In this document: in pieces, positions 1-4,425 of the stretch
How positions within the stretch are numbered: position 1 is the first letter of the stretch
Layout: each line of letters starts with the position of its first letter
DNA from: Acidobacteriota bacterium
Lineage (GTDB): Bacteria; Acidobacteriota; Vicinamibacteria; Vicinamibacterales; UBA2999
Direction: 5' to 3'
Assembly: GCA_020851835.1 (NCBI GenBank)
Contig: JADZBZ010000363.1
Location: 1 to 9,207 of the forward strand
Length of the DNA stretch: 9,207 bases
Program-made: the position numbers and the translations under genes
Notes under the pieces: generated by a model
The model's input: only the letters and a program-made list of their open reading frames with translations
Told to the model about the DNA's origin: nothing
The model's database searches: none

Positions 1-755
1 ATCGACAACCGGTGACCGTGCGGCACCTCCTCGAGCACGCGTCGGGGCTGCCCGCGCATCGGCCCTATTTCGAAACCTGCGCCGGACGCGACGCGATCGA
101 GCGGGCCATTGCCGTCGAGCCGCTCGAGTACGCGCCGGGCTCTCGGAGCATCTACTCAGATGCGGGATTCATCCTCCTCGGTCTGCTGCTCGAGCGGGCG
201 GGCGGTGCCCCGCTCGACATCCAGTTCGACGCCTGGCGCAGGGCCGCCCTCGGAGCGCACGCGACCATTGGCTTCTGCCCGCCGGCCGCGTGGCGCAACC
301 ATATCGCGCCAACCGAAGTCGACGATCGACGTGGCGGTATGCTGATCGGATCGGTGCACGACGAAAATGCCGCCGCGCTCGGCGGGGTCGCCGGACACGC
401 CGGCCTCTTCGGGACGGCGGCGGCCGCAGGCGCGTGCGCCCGCTGGTGGATGGCCGAAGCCGCGCGGTCGGTGGCCGTGACCGAGTTCCTGCGCCGGGGA
501 CACGTGCCCGGCAGCTCGCGGGCGCTGGGCTGGGACACGGCGCTTCCCACCTCGTCGTGCGGCACGCGGATGCCGCCGACAGCGGTCGGTCACACCGGTT
601 TCACCGGCACGTCACTCTGGATCGACCGCGAGCAGGGTCGCTACATCGTGTTCCTGTCGAACCGGGTACACCCCTCCGCGAACCGCGAGGGCATCCAACT
701 CGTGCGCCGGGCTCTTCACGATGCCGTGGCCGACGACCTCTCCCTGGGGGGATGA
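1..755 (+). CDS. Serine hydrolase, beta-lactamase/PBP fold, C-terminal part (5' end outside window)
   Basis: The reading frame is open from the first bases (codons before the GTG at 12 read R-Q-P), so this is the 3' part of a longer gene and no start is claimed. The sequence TVRHLLEHASGLP is the stretch that normally follows the SxxK nucleophile of the class C beta-lactamase/esterase/DD-peptidase family, and that nucleophile should lie just upstream of the window. Counting from the GTG at 12, the Tyr motif reads Y48-S-D, a variant of YxN, followed by a typical AGFILLG. VHDENAAALGGVAGHAGLFGTA-type residues lie around 115-136, and HTGFTG at 194-199 takes the place of the KTG box. The VHDxNA...GGVAGHAGLF signature resembles serine hydrolases found alone or joined to GH3 glucosaminidases, so a role in cell-wall turnover is possible but not shown. 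Substrate and cellular location cannot be read from this fragment. Its end overlaps the convergent hibernation-factor gene. Confidence 0.88.
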   Translation, partial: RQPVTVRHLLEHASGLPAHRPYFETCAGRDAIERAIAVEPLEYAPGSRSIYSDAGFILLGLLLERAGGAPLDIQFDAWRRAALGAHATIGFCPPAAWRNHIAPTEVDDRRGGMLIGSVHDENAAALGGVAGHAGLFGTAAAAGACARWWMAEAARSVAVTEFLRRGHVPGSSRALGWDTALPTSSCGTRMPPTAVGHTGFTGTSLWIDREQGRYIVFLSNRVHPSANREGIQLVRRALHDAVADDLSLGG

Positions 756-1072
756 CGCAGGCGGTCCAACTCGCGCCGCACCGCGACTGACAGCCGCTCG
801 GCCGCCCGCGTGATGGCCGAATACAGATCCGCGTGCACTTCCTCGACGACAACCGGGTTGCGCCGCGGGCTGTCGAGGACGGCTTCGATATGGCAGGCCT
901 TGTCGTTGCCGCCGCGAGCGGGCCCGTTGATGTCGTCGAGCCTGATGGTGACGGACCGGACACGATGGCCGAAGCGGCCGATGGCGGTTCGCAGCCGACG
1001 GTCGATGTGGTCGCGAATCGCGTCGGTGGCCTTGATGTGCCCTCGGATCTCTATCTGCATGTCGGTGTCCAT
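716..1072 (-). CDS. HPF/RaiA-family ribosome hibernation (ribosome-associated inhibitor) protein
   Basis: This is a 118-residue cytoplasmic protein of the sigma-54-modulation/S30AE family. Members bind the 30S subunit in the mRNA/tRNA channel and silence or dimerise ribosomes in stationary phase or stress. Visible family features, counting from the second Met (at 1060), are: beta-strand 1 MQIEIRGH; helix 1 TDAIRDHIDRRLRTAIGRFG (12-31); strand GHRVRSVTIRLDDINGP (31-47); a GGNDKACHIEAVL strand (50-62); VVVEEVHADLYSAITRAAERL (70-90); and a basic tail. It is the short form (RaiA/HPF length), without the C-terminal dimerisation domain of long HPF. The start is uncertain. ATG at 1072 has GGTGAGG very close upstream, and it also fits a leaderless start (see 1079-1107). 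ATG at 1060 matches the usual family N-terminus. Its last 40 bp overlap the end of the convergent serine hydrolase gene. Confidence 0.88.
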   Translation of the reverse strand: MDTDMQIEIRGHIKATDAIRDHIDRRLRTAIGRFGHRVRSVTIRLDDINGPARGGNDKACHIEAVLDSPRRNPVVVEEVHADLYSAITRAAERLSVAVRRELDRLRHPPRERSSATAS

Positions 1073-1078
1073 GTCCTC

Positions 1079-1107
1079 ACCGTAAACCGGCGGACGGGAT
1101 CGAACAA
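1079..1107 (-). promoter_or_regulatory. Weak candidate promoter for the hibernation-factor gene
   Basis: On the minus strand, TTGTTC (1107-1102) is followed after 17 bp by TACGGT (1084-1079), which keeps the three most conserved -10 bases (T1, A2, T6). A start 7 nt further on would fall on the A of the ATG at 1072, giving a leaderless transcript like the one predicted at 2184. Each box matches consensus at only 3 of 6 positions, so this is a suggestion. The rest of the 107-bp gap (1073-1179) shows no other promoter, and no terminator for the upstream gene that I can support. Confidence 0.22.
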
Positions 1108-1179
1108 GCGGAATTGAATCCGAGTGCCCATTCGACGGACGCGCGGCGCGAGCCGGCTACCGCACCGGGGACGGCGTCT

Positions 1180-2184
1180 CTACCTGGCGGGCGGGCGCGG
1201 GCCACTGCCGAAGGGAGGTACCGATTGCCCAGGCGAGCCGGGTGCGGAGGGGACGAAGATGCCACCGGGCGACGACGCGCTCCCGGGTTGGCCTGGCCGA
1301 CCGAACCCGCCCTGGCCGGGCTGGCTGGGGCTGCCAAACCCGCCGCCGGGGCTCCCGAAGCCGCCGCCAGGCACCGGGGGCATCGTGGGTTGGCCGAAGC
1401 CACCTCCGGGCGCACCGAAACCGCCGCCAGGGCTTCCAAACCCGCCGCCCGGATTCCCGAAGCCGCCGCCTGGATTTCCGAACGCGCCGGGGCGGCCCGG
1501 CTGCGGCGCGCCGCCGGCGCCTTGACCCGGTCGGCCAAAGGCCGTGCCGCCCCCGCCCGCCTGTGTCGAAGCCGCGAGGTAGACAAACGCCCACTGGTTA
1601 TAGCGGTCGAGCCCGTTGTACAGCTTGATCGAGGCATCCTTGCTCTTCGAGGTGACGCCCTGGATGCCCATCGCCGGCCGGGTGCCCGGCGTCATCTGGG
1701 AGAAGCCGCTCGATGCACCCGCCGGCGGCGTCGCCCCGCTGAAGCCACCGCCGGCAGCGCCGAATCCGCCGGGTGCGGCTCCTCCCAACCCGCCCGGGGT
1801 CTGCGTCTGGCCGCCAGGGGCGGTGGCGCCTCCGGCCCCCAAAGGCTGACCCGGCAGGCCGGGCTGCCCCCCGCCAACCGGAATAACCTGGAACTCGTCG
1901 TCCGTGATGGGGTCCTTGTACTTCTTCCTGAGAAACTTCTGCTCGACGAGGATGTCGATGTTGGGCGGGAAAGTGTTCGCGTACTTGCGCTGGAACAGCA
2001 TGATGGCGCGCTTGTACTGCTCCCCGCGCCAGATGAGTTCCGCTTCCCTTTCCCGGCGGGCGGCGTGGCTCCACACCGGCAGCGCGGCAGCCATCATGAC
2101 GGCCATCACGCTCATGCCTACCAGCAGGGCCGCCATCGCGTACCCGCGTTGGTCAGCGCGGCTGCCTTGACCCGCTAACCTCAT
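1180..2184 (-). CDS. Atypical pseudopilin-like protein with Gly/Pro-rich segments and FGxPGGG repeats
   Basis: This 334-residue protein starts at the ATG at 2184; the open frame continues upstream only as the antisense of the divergent gene. A prepilin-like N-terminus has a short basic leader ending G14, then Y15-A-M-A-A and a hydrophobic helix (about 15-38) followed by charged REREAELIWRGEQYKRAI (44-61). Position +5 is Ala, not the Glu that most pilins and pseudopilins carry; lack of Glu+5 is known in GspK-type tip subunits. Residues 62-102 (QRKYANTFPPNIDILVEQ, then KYKDPITDDEFQVI) are pseudopilin-like and share the DPIT motif with the two other pseudopilins here. Residues 104-165 are Gly/Pro-rich. 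Residues 170-206 (from PAMGIQGVTSKSKDASIKLY to NQWAFVYLAAST) look folded. Residues 207-334 are a Gly/Pro/Phe-rich tail. It is likely processed by a prepilin peptidase and joins the pseudopilus of the machine encoded to the right. The exact subunit class (minor or tip) is inference. Confidence 0.85.
   Translation of the reverse strand: MRLAGQGSRADQRGYAMAALLVGMSVMAVMMAAALPVWSHAARREREAELIWRGEQYKRAIMLFQRKYANTFPPNIDILVEQKFLRKKYKDPITDDEFQVIPVGGGQPGLPGQPLGAGGATAPGGQTQTPGGLGGAAPGGFGAAGGGFSGATPPAGASSGFSQMTPGTRPAMGIQGVTSKSKDASIKLYNGLDRYNQWAFVYLAASTQAGGGGTAFGRPGQGAGGAPQPGRPGAFGNPGGGFGNPGGGFGSPGGGFGAPGGGFGQPTMPPVPGGGFGSPGGGFGSPSQPGQGGFGRPGQPGSASSPGGIFVPSAPGSPGQSVPPFGSGPRPPAR
1327..1482 (-). repeat. In-frame 21-bp repeats encoding FGxPGGG heptads
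   Basis: Residues 235-286 of the pseudopilin-like protein are built from the heptad F-G-(N/S/A)-P-G-G-G. Four copies run head to tail (235-262). A fifth begins with FGQP and is interrupted by TMPPVP before its GGG (263-275), the sixth is perfect (276-282), and a final FGSP follows. At the DNA level this is a degenerate 21-bp tandem repeat. A copy number that varies between strains would be expected from such a repeat, but cannot be judged from one sequence. Confidence 0.85.
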
Positions 2185-2195
2185 GGACCTATTAT
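2167..2195 (+). promoter_or_regulatory. Rightward sigma70-type promoter for the Ig/PKD lipoprotein gene
   Basis: TTGACC (2167-2172; 5 of 6) is followed after exactly 17 bp by TATTAT (2190-2195; 5 of 6). The predicted start is near 2202, about 11 nt before the GTG at 2213, with no Shine-Dalgarno between. Its -10 overlaps the -10 of the leftward promoter by five bases, and the two predicted starts are 18 bp apart. The -35 lies in codons 5-6 of the leftward gene. AT-rich sequence of this kind stands out against the GC-rich surroundings. Confidence 0.58.
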
Positions 2196-2219
2196 CCTTA
2201 TTGGCCTTGCCCGTGTCAC
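2191..2219 (-). promoter_or_regulatory. Leftward sigma70-type promoter for the pseudopilin-like gene
   Basis: On the minus strand GTGACA (2219-2214; 5 of 6 against TTGACA) is followed after exactly 17 bp by GATAAT (2196-2191; 5 of 6 against TATAAT). The start point 7 nt downstream of the -10 falls on 2184, the A of the ATG, which predicts a leaderless mRNA. The -35 lies inside the first codons of the divergent lipoprotein gene. An alternative reading is that TAAGGA (2200-2195) is a Shine-Dalgarno about 10 nt from the ATG, in which case transcription would begin further upstream. The promoter fit is the stronger of the two, but it is a reading by eye. Confidence 0.55.
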
Positions 2220-3424
2220 GCACCCGTCTGTCGCTTTCGGCGCTGCTCGTGGCAGTGTCCACCCTGTCGGCGTGCGACAAGGTGCCGCTGCTCGCGCCCA
2301 CCTCTTCGACAATCACCCTCACCGTGAGTACGACGGTGGTACCCGTGAACGGGTCTGCGGAAGTTTCGGCCTCGGTGACCGAATCGGCGGGCACGCCCGT
2401 GCAGAACGGTACCGTCGTCACCTTTACGTCGTCGTTCGGCGCCATCGATCCGACCGAGGCGCGCACCCACGGTGGCAAGGCCACGGTGCGCTTCGTGGCC
2501 AGCAGCCAGTCGGGGACCGCGCGGATTGGGGCGTTCTCCGGAGCGTCGCGCTCCGATCAGCTCGAAATCCAGGTGGGCGGCGCGGCGGCCGAAACCATTG
2601 TCCTCCGAGCGGACCCACAGACCGTGCCGGCCGCCGGCGGCACCACAGAGGTTGTCGCCACCGTCCTGGACGTCGCCGGCAACCCGCTGCTCGGCGTCCC
2701 GGTCACCTTCACGACATCGGCCGGCCAGTTGTCCACCGGCCAGAGCATCACCGACGCGGGCGGCGAGGCCCGGACCACCCTGACCGCACCGCGTACGGCC
2801 ACCGTCACCGCCCGGGCGGGCAGCAAGTCCGCCACGCTCGACATCACGGCGTCGTCTCCGGCCGTGACCATCGCGGCACCAACCGGCGCCGCGATCGAGG
2901 CCGGCATCCCGGTGACGTTCACCGTGACCCCGGTCAGCGGTACGGGCATCAATCCCCTGCGCGACGTGGCGATCGACTTCGGTGATGCAACCGCACAGGT
3001 GAGGCTCGGCGCCATCTCGGGCGCCACGCCCGTGGCCCACACCTTCCCGCGCGCTGGCGTCTTCACCATTACCGCGACGGTGACCGACACGCAGGGCATC
3101 CAGGGCACGTCGATCATCGTGGTCAGCGTGAACGAGCAGTCGTCCGTCGCCGTGACGCTATCGGCCACGCCGAACCCGGTGTCGGTCGGCAATGCGCTCC
3201 AGCAGGGTCTGGTGAACTTCACCGCGACGGCCGGCGGCCTCGGGTCCGCGACGGCGATCCAGTCCTACTCGTGGGACTTCGGCGACGGCACGGGCGCCTT
3301 CACGACCGGCGGCGGGACCAATCACCGGTACATTGCCGCCGGGAACTACATCGCGTCGGTGACCGTGCGGACCACGGCCGGCAACCAGGGCTTCGCTCAG
3401 CTCGCCATCCGCGTGAACCCCTGA
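2213..3424 (+). CDS. Lipoprotein with two Ig-like (Big-1-type) and two PKD-like domains
   Basis: From GTG 2213 the protein has 403 residues. It begins with a textbook lipoprotein signal: basic SRTR, hydrophobic LSLSALLVAVST, then lipobox LSAC with the acylated Cys at 21. An ATG at 2183 is in frame, but it adds an uncharged LLSLLALP before the signal and sits inside the promoter spacer, upstream of the predicted transcript start. TTG at 2207 is a further option. Two Ig-like domains follow (about residues 33-124 and 127-212), each with the VPVxFTT / GTVVTFTSS and GGKATVRF / GGEARTTLT strands of bacterial invasin-like repeats. Then come two PKD-like domains (about 216-306 with AIDFGD; 307-403 with the classic YSWDFGDGTG). 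Such proteins usually sit on the outer membrane or at the cell surface and act in adhesion or scaffolding; no catalytic motif is present. Its place beside pseudopilin genes, and the shared promoter, suggest a substrate or accessory of that machine, which is inference. Confidence 0.87.
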   Translation: MSRTRLSLSALLVAVSTLSACDKVPLLAPTSSTITLTVSTTVVPVNGSAEVSASVTESAGTPVQNGTVVTFTSSFGAIDPTEARTHGGKATVRFVASSQSGTARIGAFSGASRSDQLEIQVGGAAAETIVLRADPQTVPAAGGTTEVVATVLDVAGNPLLGVPVTFTTSAGQLSTGQSITDAGGEARTTLTAPRTATVTARAGSKSATLDITASSPAVTIAAPTGAAIEAGIPVTFTVTPVSGTGINPLRDVAIDFGDATAQVRLGAISGATPVAHTFPRAGVFTITATVTDTQGIQGTSIIVVSVNEQSSVAVTLSATPNPVSVGNALQQGLVNFTATAGGLGSATAIQSYSWDFGDGTGAFTTGGGTNHRYIAAGNYIASVTVRTTAGNQGFAQLAIRVNP

Positions 3425-3451
3425 CTCGAGTGAAAACGCGTGATCGGGTGA

Positions 3452-3476
3452 CGGCGCGCTTCGATTGAGCGCTTCG
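3452..3476. terminator. Weak hairpin between convergent genes, possible bidirectional terminator
   Basis: GCGCT (3456-3460) pairs with AGCGC (3468-3472) around a 7-nt loop. A flanking CGG/TCG segment can extend the stem with one mismatch and a G-T pair. It lies in the 61-bp gap between two convergent stop codons, which is where a shared terminator is expected. Neither strand has a T-run after the stem, so an intrinsic terminator is not well supported. Confidence 0.22.
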
Positions 3477-3485
3477 CCCGGTTCC

Positions 3486-3929
3486 CTAGTCCCAATCCGC
3501 GTAGCGCGTGCCGTCCAGGGCGGCGGCCTCGGCGCCGCTCTTCACGTCGTAGATGCCCGGCATCGCCGTGGTGTCGTTGACGTTGGCCTCGGCGTTGACC
3601 GGCTGCCACGTGTCCTTGGACTGCGTGATCGGGTCGATGGGAATCTCACGCAGGTAGCCGTCCGAAACCAGGTCGTCGAGGGACGCGGGGTACTTGTTCT
3701 TGTCGGCGTAGTATTGGTCGATCGCGTCCCGCATGCGGAAGAGGTCTTCCTTGAGCACGGCCTCACGGGCGCGGACGACGGAGTTGCGGTACTGCGCCAT
3801 GCCCAGGCTCGCCAGGATGACGATGATCGAGATCACGACGAGCAACTCGATCATCGTGAAGCCGCGCGCCCGGCGCCCGGCACGCCCCGGTCGCACTCCT
3901 ACCCCGACTCCCCACGTGACACCCGGCAC
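3486..3929 (-). CDS. GspG-like major pseudopilin / type IV pilin-like protein (second copy)
   Basis: The product has 147 residues from GTG 3929. A basic leader ends RARG23, followed by F24-T-M-I-E28-L-L-V-V-I-S, the class III prepilin signal with N-methylated Phe+1 and Glu+5 and a hydrophobic helix to about residue 45. A charged amphipathic stretch and MRDAIDQYYADKNKYPASLD (66-85) match the GspG core. IPIDPIT (96-102) and the C-terminal IYDVKSG...LDGTRYADW (126-146) match the GspG loop that binds calcium in characterised homologues. It would be cleaved by prepilin peptidase and assemble into a periplasmic pseudopilus pushing substrate through the secretin. The start is chosen for the Shine-Dalgarno at 3936-3943. 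GTG 3896, which would give a 12-residue basic leader (MRPGRAGRRARG), is a real alternative, preceded by GGGG 5 nt upstream. This is the last gene of the operon, 17 bp after its paralogue. Confidence 0.9.
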   Translation of the reverse strand: MPGVTWGVGVGVRPGRAGRRARGFTMIELLVVISIIVILASLGMAQYRNSVVRAREAVLKEDLFRMRDAIDQYYADKNKYPASLDDLVSDGYLREIPIDPITQSKDTWQPVNAEANVNDTTAMPGIYDVKSGAEAAALDGTRYADWD

Positions 3930-3940
3930 TCGGCACTCCC
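3913..3940 (+). repeat. Period-7 tandem repeat, consensus CACYCGG
   Basis: Four adjacent 7-mers read CACGTGA, CACCCGG, CACTCGG, CACTCCC. Single copies of the same heptamer occur in the two other larger gaps of the window: CACCCGG at 7036-7042, and CACTCGG on the minus strand at 1126-1120. The stretch lies between the two GspG-like genes and covers the leader and start region of the downstream one. It resembles the short heptanucleotide repeats that some bacteria scatter through non-coding DNA. Confidence 0.5.
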
Positions 3941-3943
3941 CTC
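3936..3943 (-). promoter_or_regulatory. Ribosome binding site favouring the GTG start at 3929
   Basis: The minus strand reads GAGGGGAG six bases before GTG 3929, the best Shine-Dalgarno-like sequence in this 50-bp region. It overlaps a period-7 repeat (3913-3940), so the match may be partly fortuitous, and GTG 3896 remains possible. Confidence 0.45.
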
Positions 3944-3946
3944 GTC

Positions 3947-4423
3947 CTACCAATCGCGATACTTCGTGCCATCGAGCCCCGTCCCCCCGCTGAGCGAGTA
4001 GACGTCGAAGATGTTCTGCCCGCCCCAGCTCGACGTATCGGGCTTGTCCTGATAGGCCCGCTTGCCCCACTCGGCCTCGCCGGTGATCGGGTCGACTGGC
4101 ACCCGTCGCAGGAGCTTGAGCTTCCGCCCCGACGCGTCGTTGGCCACCGACACCCCCTCCACCAGCGTATCGAGATCGGGCGGATAACCTTCGCTATTGG
4201 CCTTGAGCTCGGTCGTGGGGATCATCCCCTGGTCGGCCGCGTCCTTGAACTTGTCGATCGCGTCCCGCATCTCCCGCAGCACGCGGCGGAGTTCCACTTC
4301 CTTCTGGCGCTGGATGGTCACGCGCGCCAGCGGCTGCACCGCCGACGCGAGAATCAGCACGATGGTCGTCACCACCAGCAGTTCGACGAACGAATACCCG
4401 TCCGCGCGCGTGAAGCGTGGCAT
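3947..4423 (-). CDS. GspG-like pseudopilin (first copy)
   Basis: The product has 158 residues. A short leader MPRFTRADG ends at G9, followed by Y10-S-F-V-E14-L-L-V-V: cleavage after Gly, Glu at +5, and a hydrophobic helix to about residue 33. The body holds VLREMRDAIDKFKDAADQG (48-66), a YPPDLDTLVEG segment (80-90), VPVDPITGEAEW (108-119) and a C-terminal IFDVYSLSGGTGLDGTKYRDW (138-158), all matching GspG-type pseudopilins. It shares DPIT and the LDGTxYxDW end with the next gene, so the two look like ancient tandem paralogues, though they differ in the region before DPIT, where this copy has about 20 extra residues. Only 2 bp separate its ATG from the secretin stop, so translation is probably coupled. 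Whether this or the downstream copy is the major subunit cannot be told. Confidence 0.92.
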   Translation of the reverse strand: MPRFTRADGYSFVELLVVTTIVLILASAVQPLARVTIQRQKEVELRRVLREMRDAIDKFKDAADQGMIPTTELKANSEGYPPDLDTLVEGVSVANDASGRKLKLLRRVPVDPITGEAEWGKRAYQDKPDTSSWGGQNIFDVYSLSGGTGLDGTKYRDW

Positions 4424-4425
4424 GT

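Noticed and set aside
1120..1165. GC-rich palindromes (for example AGCCGGCT at 1151-1158) after the pseudopilin-like gene
   Set aside because: They are short, without a loop-stem of terminator size or a T-run, and expected in sequence of this composition.
1294..1482. Regularly spaced repeats that could suggest a CRISPR array
   Set aside because: The 21-bp units are in frame, contiguous and encode Gly/Pro heptads. There are no unique spacers.
1114..2178. 354-codon and 133-codon (1124-1525) plus-strand frames, Pro/Ala-rich
   Set aside because: They are antisense to the Gly-rich pseudopilin gene; the PPGxPKPP-like pattern is simply the complement of the FGxPGGG repeat.
2185..2484. 100-residue N-terminal extension of the pseudopilin-like frame
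   Set aside because: It is antisense to the lipoprotein gene and lacks homology-like features. The prepilin leader and the promoter both point to ATG 2184.
2216..3040. 274-codon minus-strand frame
   Set aside because: It is antisense to the Ig/PKD lipoprotein and Arg/Gly-rich. The plus-strand protein has clear domains.
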